Assembly (NCBI RefSeq): GCF_001467955.1
Contig: NZ_LNYR01000006.1
Location: forward strand, 250,253-314,252
DNA from: Legionella quateirensis
Lineage (GTDB): Bacteria > Pseudomonadota > Gammaproteobacteria > Legionellales > Legionellaceae
Direction of reading: 5' to 3'
DNA length: 64,000 nucleotides
This document shows positions 17,240 through 25,694 of the stretch, piece by piece. Every line of letters starts with the position of its first letter. Positions within the stretch are counted from its first letter, which is position 1. Position numbers and translations under genes: made by a program. The notes beneath the pieces were generated by a model. The model had not been told where the DNA came from. It saw only the letters and a list, made by a program, of their open reading frames with translations, and searched no databases.

Positions 17240-18976
17240 TTATCTCAATGGGATTTCATTCATAAATGCAGGATATACCGCTAACGGCATGGTATCAGGC
17301 CATCTGGCTTCAACAGCCACGAGTATATTCTTCGACATTTCTTTTAAATGAGGGAGGGTATTGTTCTTGGTTGCCACATCCACAAAAGATTGAAGACGTG
17401 ATAAAAAGCGTGGTCTAACGGTATTATCTTCTGATTTCCACAAGGAGCCTTCAGGTACAGGACCTGATGGTCCTATCCTTTCTTGAAGTAGAATTCCTTC
17501 AAGATAAGGTAAGGTTTGTTGTAGTACCCAAAAACCACATGCTTTGGTATAAGCGATGTTATATGCCACATCATCATTCGCCGCGGGAATGGTACGTTTC
17601 AATTCTTCCCTGTAAATGATCTCCAAGGATTCAATAACATCAAGAGGGATTGCTTTAGCGCACCAACAGGTAGGCATGCTCATGCGCAAATAAGTGCCAT
17701 CTAACAACGCATTACGAACAAAGCTCCACTCAAAATCAATCAATTGAAGGTCTTTGCCCTCATGGTCAAAAACATTATCAGGACAAATATCACCATGAGT
17801 CAAAACAGTAAATGGGCTTGGGCTTAGCATGGTTGTAATGATATCTTTTGCTTCGTCAATTAATGCCTGCGTAACAGGTACATTTAATTGTTTCTTTGCT
17901 GACTCAAGTTTTGGTAACAAGTCCTTTAAGATAAAATCAAGTTCCTCTTGCACGGTTTCTGCATTTTCATGAATTCTGTGTAAGAGCTTTTCATAATGTT
18001 CTGTATGACCAAACGTAGTTGCATGAAAACTGCCTAATGCCTTCATAAACCGGGTTAATGCAGCAATCGCTTTCTTTTGATCTGGAGCAGTTAAAGAATC
18101 AACAAGGCTAACGTGCTGTTGTCCTAAATCTTCAATAAGAATAAAACGTTGTTGTTTACTTGCACCATAAAATTTAGGAACATTATGAGCCGGTTGAGGA
18201 ATACTACTCAGAAATTCAAGACTAGCCCAGTCACGAGCAAATCGAGCATCAGCTTCTTTGTCATCTGCATCGGATTGCTCTGGCAAAGATTGTTTTAAGA
18301 TAATACTGTCTGGAACTCCATTTTTAGTACGTTCAAGTGTTATTCTTAAAACACTATTTCTTCGTTCAGGTTCGCTTAAAAAATCTATTGACTCAATATT
18401 TAGTTCTGTTTCAAAACGTGTTTGCAGTATATTTTTTACTTCTCGTAAAACTTCAGGATTAATAAGTTGTTTAACCATAACTAAATAATTGGGGTCTTCA
18501 CTAAATGAAGTTTTCATAAACCCAGATTGTTCATAACACTTTATCGCGTTACTATTAAGTGCCTGAGGGTCAACTACTGCAGCAGAAAAACCAATAAGAA
18601 AATCCTTGATAAATTGATTAATTATCTTAACTCCAAAGCCTTTCCCACGCATATTTTGTTCAGCTATAAATAAATCAATCCCAACCAAATCCGCTTGTTT
18701 GTATTGTTTAAAGAGTAAGTTGTGCCGCCCATAAATCCCTTCGGGAAAACCATGTTCAAACTGGTAGTATTGAATGAAGCCAATAGGGATTTCGTCCTTA
18801 TAAATAATAAAGCTTGGTACATTTTCCTGGCCTAAGATTCTTGGCTCATATTTTTCTCTAATTGCTTCGAATGACCAATGTTTTCCTCTTGCGTACCATC
18901 GGTTAACAAACGGCTCTTGAAACCACTGATAGATAAGAGTTAAATCATTGTGATTAAGCGAATTAAATTTAAACAT
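17240..18976 (-). CDS. fused GNAT acetyltransferase and APH-type phosphotransferase
   Basis: A 578-residue two-domain protein. Residues 1-170 resemble AAC(6')-type GNAT enzymes: YQWFQEPFVNRWY, FIIYKDEIPIGFIQYY, VGIDLFIAEQNMRGKGFG (acetyl-CoA loop near 106-115) and AIKCYEQSGF. Residues 180-578 are an aminoglycoside/choline-kinase-like domain with Lys228 (IILKQS), a hinge FILIEDLG, the catalytic HGDICPDN (Asp396, Asn401) and metal-binding IDFEWS (Asp414). The same domain order occurs in the drug-modifying AAC(6')-APH(2'') enzyme. Whether this protein acts on aminoglycosides or on a cellular amine or alcohol is not known. Both active sites look intact. Monocistronic. Confidence 0.85.
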   Translation of the reverse strand: MFKFNSLNHNDLTLIYQWFQEPFVNRWYARGKHWSFEAIREKYEPRILGQENVPSFIIYKDEIPIGFIQYYQFEHGFPEGIYGRHNLLFKQYKQADLVGIDLFIAEQNMRGKGFGVKIINQFIKDFLIGFSAAVVDPQALNSNAIKCYEQSGFMKTSFSEDPNYLVMVKQLINPEVLREVKNILQTRFETELNIESIDFLSEPERRNSVLRITLERTKNGVPDSIILKQSLPEQSDADDKEADARFARDWASLEFLSSIPQPAHNVPKFYGASKQQRFILIEDLGQQHVSLVDSLTAPDQKKAIAALTRFMKALGSFHATTFGHTEHYEKLLHRIHENAETVQEELDFILKDLLPKLESAKKQLNVPVTQALIDEAKDIITTMLSPSPFTVLTHGDICPDNVFDHEGKDLQLIDFEWSFVRNALLDGTYLRMSMPTCWCAKAIPLDVIESLEIIYREELKRTIPAANDDVAYNIAYTKACGFWVLQQTLPYLEGILLQERIGPSGPVPEGSLWKSEDNTVRPRFLSRLQSFVDVATKNNTLPHLKEMSKNILVAVEARWPDTMPLAVYPAFMNEIPLR

Positions 18977-19420
18977 AGTTAATTGAATCTAGGTTATGAG
19001 TGGATTTATTCTAACATCGCCGACAAAGATCAGGGCTCTTTCAAAGATTTTTCTTTTCCGAAGCCAGTCTTCGTTCCACCCTTTTAAAATCTTCATCAAG
19101 AATTAATTGCTCAAGGGCAATACCGCGCTCAAAAGCGTTTTACGTACAACCCCATGATTTGTGATGTAGTCGATTCTGTTGAAATAGCATGTTGTTTGGC
19201 ATTAAAAATTGTAATTTCTGAAGCAAGTAGATTGGGGCTAGATCCAACCTGCTAATAATATTTAAAATCGATGAATTATATGGTGGGGCAACGGCTATTT
19301 AATTAGCTAATCAAGTAGTTGTATTTAAATATTTATTTTTCAATCGATTAAAAATATACCCCCAAATGTACCCCCATTGTCACTAAGTTAAAAAATTTAT
19401 CCTATAAACAAAAGTACCTA
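18977..19420. other. 444-base gap with gene relics and a TACCCCCA-type repeat
   Basis: Minus-strand reading from about 19230 to 19037 gives a relic with one frame change: TSQIMGLYVK then FERGIALEQLILDEDF and KRVERRLASEKKNL before a TGA. It looks like the C terminus of a lost gene that I cannot name. At 19354-19376, TATACCCCCAAATGTACCCCC repeats a TACCCCCA/TACCCCC unit. On the minus strand this resembles the GGGGGTA repeats often found just upstream of DUF4102-type integrases. No integrase gene remains. I take this as the left edge of the island that ends at tmRNA. Confidence 0.45.
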
Positions 19421-20290
19421 CTACGTTGGAAAAATTCTAAAATCGCTAATCAGATTCTGAAAATTTTCAATTTTGCCATTATACGAGTACTGGATACCAA
19501 TAATTGTACCATTAGCTGCGGCAGCTAAATGATTGAAGTATAAATGAAGACTAGGTCTTTGTGTAAAATCCAACACTTCCCCATTATTTAGCGTAAAATT
19601 ACCCAAACCCAACGCTGATAATGTAATTCGAAATTCATTTTCTTCTTGAAATGCTAAATCCTTTATATATGCATATTCAATAGGATTTCTAAGAAATTCA
19701 GACTCGTTTATAGCTTGTTGCCAATTAACGTATTTTATCATTCCATAATTAATTGAGAAAAATTGAATACATGGAATATTATTAGTTAATAATCGGGTAT
19801 TTGACGACAGCATAACTGCATTTAGCATAGTCTTAAGTTTAGTATAATCAAAAATAATCCCCACTTTAGCTGTAGGATTGTGATTACCATAATTTTCCCA
19901 AATGTGTTCTGAATTTTGTATTGAAAAACAACTTGCATAAGTTCGAGAACGCGAATTATCGTAATAATGTTCCATTGTAAACTTAGGATCTGTTTCGAAT
20001 GAACTACTAGCGTTAATTGGACGCTCAAGTGGTAGTTGTGCACCATCATTAATATCAGCTAATTGAAAGTCACTATAACTAGAAACATTATTGAAATAGA
20101 GATAATTTCCTAGGATTGAGTTTAAGAGATAGTCAATGTTCGTTATTTTATATAAGCATCTATTATTCGGTAGAGGATTAAGTAAATGAGCATGGGGTTC
20201 AATAAGTCCTGGGGGAACAAAAGAAATTGATGGTTTATTCTTAGAGAAATAATGATTCAATTTATCACGTGTCGTTTTCCATATATTCAT
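19421..20290 (-). CDS. DUF2971-like protein
   Basis: 289 residues, soluble. The layout fits DUF2971: an early LYKITNIDYLLNSILGNYLYFNNVSSYSDFQ block (in the family, a residue string for a short-lived K/Y-rich fold), then ASCFSIQNSEHIWENYG, which matches the CFS....LMW..Y pattern, a GIIFDYTKL strand, and late FQEENEFRITLS. The family's activity is unknown; members turn up in phage-defence neighbourhoods. It lies 57 bases after the metallophosphoesterase on the same strand and may extend that operon. Low GC, as in the neighbours. Confidence 0.6.
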   Translation of the reverse strand: MNIWKTTRDKLNHYFSKNKPSISFVPPGLIEPHAHLLNPLPNNRCLYKITNIDYLLNSILGNYLYFNNVSSYSDFQLADINDGAQLPLERPINASSSFETDPKFTMEHYYDNSRSRTYASCFSIQNSEHIWENYGNHNPTAKVGIIFDYTKLKTMLNAVMLSSNTRLLTNNIPCIQFFSINYGMIKYVNWQQAINESEFLRNPIEYAYIKDLAFQEENEFRITLSALGLGNFTLNNGEVLDFTQRPSLHLYFNHLAAAANGTIIGIQYSYNGKIENFQNLISDFRIFPT

Positions 20291-20347
20291 AATTAATACT
20301 CTACCTAAGTATTCAGACAGGGCTATTTGTCACAAGCCCCCTTATTT

Positions 20348-21154
20348 TTAAATACAAATACATTCCTGAACTTCAGGTTTATAGTATTCTGCTTTACCTG
20401 ATTTAATTATCAGATTATCAGAAAGTTTTATAGTTATCGCTGTATGAGTATGACCACATAAAACTAAAAACTGAATATCAGCATGTTTTTTAACAAAATT
20501 CATAATCACATCGCCAGTTGCTTTTGAAGCGAAATAAGGTAGCCAATTTTCATCGCTAGGTTTATCTTTGTGCCAACTGCTTTCAGGAAATGGTGGGATA
20601 TGGGTAGCAATAATTACTTTTTTAACATCAGTTTTAGTCGCATCATCCAATGTCTCTTGGAGGACTGCGGCATCTGTGTCAGCCAATTTTTGCATTTCCC
20701 TTTTTAAGGCAGACTTATTCAATAAAAAAGCTTGATATAACTCAGCGATCAAACGACTATCATTTAAATTGACTAAGCTATGATCAAAATCTCCATAACG
20801 CGCATCTGCCCAGCCATCATGGCCTACTAATACAATACCCTCAGCTAATGTTAGAGTTTTAGGCTCCCCAAGCCAAATGAGGTTTTTATTCTGAGCACAC
20901 AGAGCACGAACTTTTTCACGTACATTATTAACGCTACTAAAGTAGTAGTCGTGGTTACCTAATACAAAATAAATAAGCTTATTTGTGTAGGTGCTAAATT
21001 CTTGAAGAATTTCACATACATCTTTTGCTTCAGCTATATCGCCAGTAATCAAAATCTGATCTGCGCCAGTTTCGATTACCTGTTGGTAAAATTTCTTTCT
21101 TGCTTCAACCTTTAAGAAGTTGAGGTGGATATCAGTTAGCCAAGCAATATTCAT
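20348..21154 (-). CDS. calcineurin-like metallophosphoesterase
   Basis: 268 residues with the complete metallophosphoesterase motif set: DIHLN (DxH) at residue 8, ITGDIAEA (GD), VLGNHDYY (GNHD), ATHIPP and LCGHTHTA (GHxH). Two metal ions and hydrolysis of a phosphodiester or phosphomonoester are expected; the substrate is unknown. The start codon overlaps the stop of the nucleotidyltransferase gene (TAATG), so the two are translationally coupled and probably act together. No signal peptide, so cytosolic. Confidence 0.88.
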   Translation of the reverse strand: MNIAWLTDIHLNFLKVEARKKFYQQVIETGADQILITGDIAEAKDVCEILQEFSTYTNKLIYFVLGNHDYYFSSVNNVREKVRALCAQNKNLIWLGEPKTLTLAEGIVLVGHDGWADARYGDFDHSLVNLNDSRLIAELYQAFLLNKSALKREMQKLADTDAAVLQETLDDATKTDVKKVIIATHIPPFPESSWHKDKPSDENWLPYFASKATGDVIMNFVKKHADIQFLVLCGHTHTAITIKLSDNLIIKSGKAEYYKPEVQECICI

Positions 21155-21864
21155 TATTTCACCACATCAATAATAGCATTTATCCGTGATTCAACGATTT
21201 TTTTTCGACTCTCGGACTCTAGTGAATAGTTTAAATGCCCAGGTAACGCTTGGAGAAACTGATCATTACTCATTAATAGTCCAAATTCAGACGACCGATA
21301 TTGCTTTAAATTAGCTGACGCAGCTATAACGTCACTAGCTATTTCCGGTCGTCCATCAATTACTGAAATAATATCCTCTAGGTCATGACTTAATAAAAAA
21401 TCCTGGTTTCCACGATCCTTAAATGCTTCTATCTTGGTTGCCAGAAAATAAGGTGCAGAAATAACTTTTATATTTACATTGTCAGTAATGGTATGCATGA
21501 TAGAATTTTCCTGCGCATCTTTATACCATTTATTAGAAAAACCTAAGACACTTTTATCTATAGGCATGACATCAATTAAAATGCCATCGCAATCCCAACG
21601 GCATATAGGATGATCACCAGAAATTAGCTCCTTAAATCCTTTTTGTCGTAATTTCTCAGCAATAGCATAATAACTCGGTCTAGTAATAACGTTGACTATA
21701 CAATCTACGTCCACAGTAAAACGCACATCAGGAGCCGCTTTATCTGTTATTAATAACCCTGTGATACAACCCCCAACAAAAGTTACTTCATCACATAAAT
21801 CACCAAGCCGATGTGCGATTAAACTAAGAGATTCGATATTTCTTTGAGCTGGACTTCTATTCAT
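21154..21864 (-). CDS. nucleotidyltransferase-fold protein (AbiEii/MNT-like)
   Basis: 236 residues. TFVGGCITGLLITD near residue 30 and TVDVDCIVNV near 50 follow the GG(x)n..D.D pattern of nucleotidyltransferases such as AbiEii and MenA-type toxins. A third acidic strand ILIDVMPID follows, as does the family's ATKIEAFKDRG..DFLLSHDLEDII helix pair. The expected activity is nucleotide transfer to a protein or tRNA. It overlaps the winged-helix gene by 8 bases upstream and the phosphoesterase gene by 1 base downstream. This gene order suggests a regulator, toxin-like enzyme and possible reversing enzyme. Confidence 0.8.
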   Translation of the reverse strand: MNRSPAQRNIESLSLIAHRLGDLCDEVTFVGGCITGLLITDKAAPDVRFTVDVDCIVNVITRPSYYAIAEKLRQKGFKELISGDHPICRWDCDGILIDVMPIDKSVLGFSNKWYKDAQENSIMHTITDNVNIKVISAPYFLATKIEAFKDRGNQDFLLSHDLEDIISVIDGRPEIASDVIAASANLKQYRSSEFGLLMSNDQFLQALPGHLNYSLESESRKKIVESRINAIIDVVK

Positions 21865-22405
21865 TTGCTACCAACTTTTTTGATTTTAATAATGCCAATA
21901 TTTTTTGTGAAGCAATTTGCCTTTCTCTTACGCGCCCAGAACGAATAGCATCAATAAGTGTCAATAAGTCATAAAATAGCGGATCTGGATGCTTTGCTAC
22001 GGATTCAGGTACTGAAGAGTATAATGGCTTTAGGGCAAGGCCACGCTCCTCTCCTTCGCCATATGGCCACACAGGGATAGGATCATTACCAGTAACAATC
22101 TGATCACTTAAGGATGGAGCGGCATAGCTGGTGGGAATACCACGGGCTAGCTCGCCTAATTTAGCAGGAAAAACGTACTTTAAACCATGAACAAAAAACT
22201 CTTCGCAGGCCTGAATGATAGGCTGAGGCTTGCTTGGCGGATGGTATGGTGTAATTAATCCTACCGCAACTAGTCGCTTAAATGCACTATTGATTTGAGA
22301 AGGACTCAAACACAATTCAAATGCAATACTATTTTGAGACCAGCTTTGATCTGCTTGGTAAGCTAATAACTTGGCTAGAACTACGATGTCTTGCGATTTA
22401 ATCAT
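21857..22405 (-). CDS. winged-helix regulator, first gene of a three-gene operon
   Basis: 182 residues. Residues 1-55 look like a winged helix-turn-helix (VVLAKLLAY..DQSWSQNSIAFELCLSPSQINSAFKRLVAVGLI). The rest is a Pro-rich linker and a C-terminal part with WPYGEGEERGLALKPLY and a closing helix. I know no exact family; the arrangement recalls the antitoxin of AbiE-type systems, where a winged-helix partner precedes the nucleotidyltransferase. AAGGTGAT lies 8 bases before the ATG. Its end overlaps the next gene by 8 bases. Confidence 0.7.
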   Translation of the reverse strand: MIKSQDIVVLAKLLAYQADQSWSQNSIAFELCLSPSQINSAFKRLVAVGLITPYHPPSKPQPIIQACEEFFVHGLKYVFPAKLGELARGIPTSYAAPSLSDQIVTGNDPIPVWPYGEGEERGLALKPLYSSVPESVAKHPDPLFYDLLTLIDAIRSGRVRERQIASQKILALLKSKKLVANE

Positions 22406-22780
22406 TTCACATCACCTTTTCATTCCATATTCTAGAATTTAGAATAAAGAATACTTTTAGTCAATATAGGCTGATATGAAGTATACAAACTACTAATTGT
22501 TTCAGACCCTGAAAAATCTAAAACAATGGGTTTAAAGTGAAGAGTTTTTATAGACCACTCATAGTTACAAGCTTATGCACAAATGAACGCTAACTTTATA
22601 TCGCTGATTGAAAAATAAACTTTGCCTCTAATATATGTAACAGCTCAAAAGTACGAATAAAAGGAACACCAAAATTCTAAGCAATATTAGGAAGCAATAT
22701 TTTTCTTTTACATTGCAAATTAAATTGCTCATGCGTGACAATCGTTGATTGGGTAGTCATTGCTTTTGCAATTGCCCAGA

Positions 22781-22804
22781 GGGTCAGGCCTTGAATTGTG
22801 AATT
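22781..22804 (+). repeat. left terminal inverted repeat of the RAYT-like element
   Basis: Begins GGGTCAGGCCTTGAATT and differs from the right end at one of 24 positions (G against T at position 18). Confidence 0.85.
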
Positions 22805-22889
22805 ATCAATTCAAAGTTGATGAATCTATTGACGATCCGGATGAAATGGATTAAAAACATGCCAAGGAAAAAATAGTTAAAAGTCCAAC

Positions 22890-23705
22890 ATGGCAAGATC
22901 ACTACGGATAGAATTTCCAGGAGCCTTGTATCATATTACCTCAAGGGATGATGGTTAGGAGCGTATCTATATTTCAGAAGAAGATCGAAATTTATTTTTA
23001 AGTACTCTTTCTGAGGTATGTTTAAGATGTACATGAGTATGTTATGCATACTGTCTCATGGATAATCACTATCATCAGTTAATAAAAATTCCAGCTGGTA
23101 ATTTAAGTAAAGGCATGCAATTACTTAACGGTATCTATACTCAAACCCAATCGTCTGGGGCACGCTTTTCAAGGACGATTCAAAGCAATGTTAATTGATA
23201 AAGATAGTTATTTGCTTGAGCTATCAAGATACATTGTATTAAATCCAGTACGAGCAAAAATGGTTACTTCACCGCATGAATGGAAATGGAGTAGTTACCT
23301 AGCAACTATCCTAGAGTCGAAACCAAATTGGTTGGATGTGGATAAAATTCTTTGTGAATTTAGTGACGATGTTTCCACAGCCGTTAGGAAATACAGGGAG
23401 TATGTAACTAATGAAATAATAATTAAGTCTCCATGGAGTGATTTAAAAAAAAGATTTATTTGGGGAATGATGCGTTTATTAATGGGATGTTGAAAAAAAT
23501 TGACCCTCAAATGAATCTAATAGATATTCCGAAAACTCAATACGAATCAGAAAGATACACGTTAGAGGAAATAAAACAAAATACAGGTACAAGAAATAAA
23601 GGGATTCAAGTTGCGTACAAAAGCGGACAATTTAGTTTAAAAGAAATTGGGGATTATTTTGGTTTGCATTACGCTAGTGTAAGTAAAATAGTCAAAAAAT
23701 CATGA
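22890..23705 (+). pseudogene. decayed REP-associated tyrosine transposase (Y1/HUH)
   Basis: The frame from 22890 reads MARSLRIEFPGALYHITSR, hits TAG at the usual Arg/Glu of the GDG-x-E block, continues with YISEEDRNLFL, hits TGA where Trp is usual, then AYCLMDNHYHQLI (HUH motif NHYH). A frameshift near 23150-23190 leads to the frame with SRYIVLNPVRAKMV, which holds the catalytic Tyr. A second frameshift near 23460-23490 leads to the C-terminal helix-turn-helix (LKEIGDYFGLHYASVSKIV). Two stops and two frameshifts make it inactive. Confidence 0.88.
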
Positions 23706-23716
23706 CGAGGCTTGTA

Positions 23717-23740
23717 AATTCAAAATTCAAGGCCTGACCC
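23717..23740 (-). repeat. right terminal inverted repeat of the RAYT-like element
   Basis: Ends ...AAGGCCTGACCC on the plus strand, the reverse complement of the left end with one mismatch. Confidence 0.85.
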
Positions 23741-23813
23741 CATAGATGTAATTAGGTAATAAAGTTGATTTTAAATGATTTTTGGAATTATTGGATGATA
23801 ACAAACTTTGAAT

Positions 23814-24222
23814 TGGTGGAGGCGGCGGGAATCGAACCCGCGTCCGCAAATCCTCTGCCTTCAGCTCTACATGCGTAGCCTTGTCAATTGAGTTTAACTG
23901 TGGACGCTCCGACAGGCAGGATAGTACACAGCGATTCCCTAAGTTTCGCATCGTAACCCGGGATGGATTAGGACACTAGCTTATCTCTTATGACCGTTGA
24001 TTCGATACCGATAAGCGGGCTCGGTCGAACGGGGCACCGGGGTTAAGGCCGGTACACGTTGCATCTACCAAGATTGATTAAGCTGCAATAGCGTCATCAA
24101 GGTTAGCTTCTGCGAAGTTTGCATCGTTTGCATTTATATTTATTTGAGTCTGATTTACGAGAGTTCTCATTCTCGGCATGCACCTCTGGTTTTGCAACCC
24201 ACGTCGAAGCCAGGTCGCCCCC
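23814..24222 (-). ncRNA. ssrA: tmRNA (ssrA)
   Basis: The 5' end GGGGGCGACCTGGCTTCGACG is at 24222 and the 3' end with T-arm GGTTCGATTCC and encoded CCA is at 23814; 409 nt. The acceptor stem pairs GGGGGCG with CGCCTCC and keeps the G-U at pair 3 that alanyl-tRNA synthetase reads. The tag frame runs from 24131 to a TAA at 24078: resume codon GCA, tag ANDANFAEANLDDAIAA. It frees stalled ribosomes with SmpB and marks the product for ClpXP by the hydrophobic AA end. The tag is 17 residues, longer than the E. coli tag. Confidence 0.97.
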
Positions 24223-24237
24223 AATTTGTACACTTTA

Positions 24238-24243
24238 ATTATA
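24238..24243 (-). promoter_or_regulatory. -10 box of the tmRNA promoter
   Basis: A perfect TATAAT on the minus strand ends 15 bases before the mature tmRNA 5' end. A weak -35 candidate TGACTA lies at 24262-24267. A few bases of 5' leader would need trimming by RNase P. Confidence 0.65.
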
Positions 24244-24366
24244 ACATAAAATCACCAGGTATAGTCATCTGAATATAAAATATCTGCGATTAATCCTGCT
24301 TCGTGATCGCTGTTTACATTGCCTGTATCACGAAGCAGTCAATTCTGGAAACACTCTTATGAAACT

Positions 24367-25659
24367 TCAATATAAGGCGATTCCATTGGGATAGTTAAAA
24401 CCTGTTCCTGTTTTTTTGCAATCACCAAACCCGCCATTAGAGTTTAACGCACAATAATAAACCGAGTTATTTACAAAACTGGTAACATACGCAAAAGTTC
24501 CAGTGGTATTAACTGCAATAGACCATGGATTTTGAATTCCTGTCAACATCTCGTTACATGTGAGGATAGTACCATTGGCGGAGCTGAGTGAGCAGGCAGC
24601 AATAATATTTGCTGCAGAGCTAGTAACATAGGCAATCAATGGGTTAGCCGGGTTAATTGCAATAGAAACTGGCTCTCTAAGTGCAGAATTTAAATTGGCG
24701 ATACAATTACTTAAACTGCCATTACTGTTAATTTGACATGAAGAAACCGCACCACCATAAGTACCGTAAATATTGTCAGTAATGTAGGCATAAGTTCCAG
24801 AGGGATTCACTGCGATAAAAAGTGGTTGGCTAAAGCCAGAACCTGTCTGTTGACATGCCCCAGGAATATTCGAGTCGGAGAGGGTGCAATAAGTGACTGT
24901 AGTGCTGTTGCTATTCGTTACATAGACATATTTCCTTGAAGGATGGAAAGTAACACCATAAGGCAATGCAATATCTAAAATGTCACCACAAGCCGTAAGA
25001 TTTCCATCGCTTTTAACAGTACATGCCGTTATAAAATTATTTCCCCCTTCAGTAAACCAGACTTGTGGAGAATTGGGTATGAAACTAAGCCCCAATGGTG
25101 GTTCTACTATTGAGCCAGCACTAGAACAGGTACCAAAACTGCCATTAGATTGTATTGGACATTTGGTAATGTTATTACTGTTGAAACCAATAATATAGGC
25201 AGTTAAATCCTGAGTCACATCTAATCGAGATTGTGTCCCTGCGCAGGTTTTTCCTCCTGGAAAACAAACAAACAGCTGGTGATGAGGATCAAGGTCATCT
25301 TTATTCACTACACCAGAAATTCTAAGTTGCAAGGTACAACTGCTTCCCGGTTGACCTTTACCATTAAGATTGAATGAAGAGCCGCAAATATCTGGGTAAG
25401 TACCGTTGCCTGTCACTTGAGTGACATTAAGCGGTAAATATTTCACAAAATTACCACTTCTTGCAACAAGAGTATTGTTATAAACCGTATAATAAGCAAA
25501 TACTGTTTGTCCGTTTTTAAAGGAACGAGGAAGTTCTGTACCTGCTTTGGGAACGATGTTAAACGGAAGAGCGAAACTGTGTGTGCTTGTAAATATAAGC
25601 CCCATAGCAAGCAGACCAATTAACCTAATAGAGCTTATTTTTTTTCTATTCTTATTCAT
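24367..25659 (-). CDS. exported beta-propeller protein with Cys-bearing repeats
   Basis: 430 residues with a signal peptide (IGLLAMGLIFTSTHSFA). An N-terminal beta-sandwich (about 30-150) holds cysteines in YPDICGSSF, GSSCTLQL and VCFPGGKTCAG. Then come about six NHL/YncE-like propeller blades, each with the rhythm G.FAYVTSF.N.SVYYC.L...G....C. The pair of Cys per blade is unusual for this fold and suggests disulfide-braced blades in the periplasm or outside. Similar multi-copy proteins occur in Legionella; no enzyme motif is seen. AAGGAC precedes the start. It lies 35 bases after prlC on the same strand. Confidence 0.7.
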   Translation of the reverse strand: MNKNRKKISSIRLIGLLAMGLIFTSTHSFALPFNIVPKAGTELPRSFKNGQTVFAYYTVYNNTLVARSGNFVKYLPLNVTQVTGNGTYPDICGSSFNLNGKGQPGSSCTLQLRISGVVNKDDLDPHHQLFVCFPGGKTCAGTQSRLDVTQDLTAYIIGFNSNNITKCPIQSNGSFGTCSSAGSIVEPPLGLSFIPNSPQVWFTEGGNNFITACTVKSDGNLTACGDILDIALPYGVTFHPSRKYVYVTNSNSTTVTYCTLSDSNIPGACQQTGSGFSQPLFIAVNPSGTYAYITDNIYGTYGGAVSSCQINSNGSLSNCIANLNSALREPVSIAINPANPLIAYVTSSAANIIAACSLSSANGTILTCNEMLTGIQNPWSIAVNTTGTFAYVTSFVNNSVYYCALNSNGGFGDCKKTGTGFNYPNGIALY

Positions 25660-25694
25660 AAATACGTCCTTTCTTTATTCTTAAGACTGAAATT

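Larger units (their letters stand above)
22781..23740. mobile_element. RAYT/IS200-like element with 24-bp terminal inverted repeats
   Basis: The left end (22781-22804, starting GGGTCAGGCCTTGAATT) and the right end (23717-23740, reverse complement) match at 23 of 24 positions. Between them lies one decayed Y1-type transposase gene. Size is about 960 bp. The tidy ends with a broken gene suggest an old single insertion, now immobile unless helped in trans. It sits 73 bases from the 3' end of tmRNA. Confidence 0.8.

Noticed and set aside
22781..23740. CRISPR-like repeats near the tmRNA island
   Set aside because: Only one inverted pair of ends is present; there are no evenly spaced direct repeats or cas genes.
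23727..23951. Minus-strand frame of 74 codons over the tmRNA 3' part
   Set aside because: The region is tmRNA.
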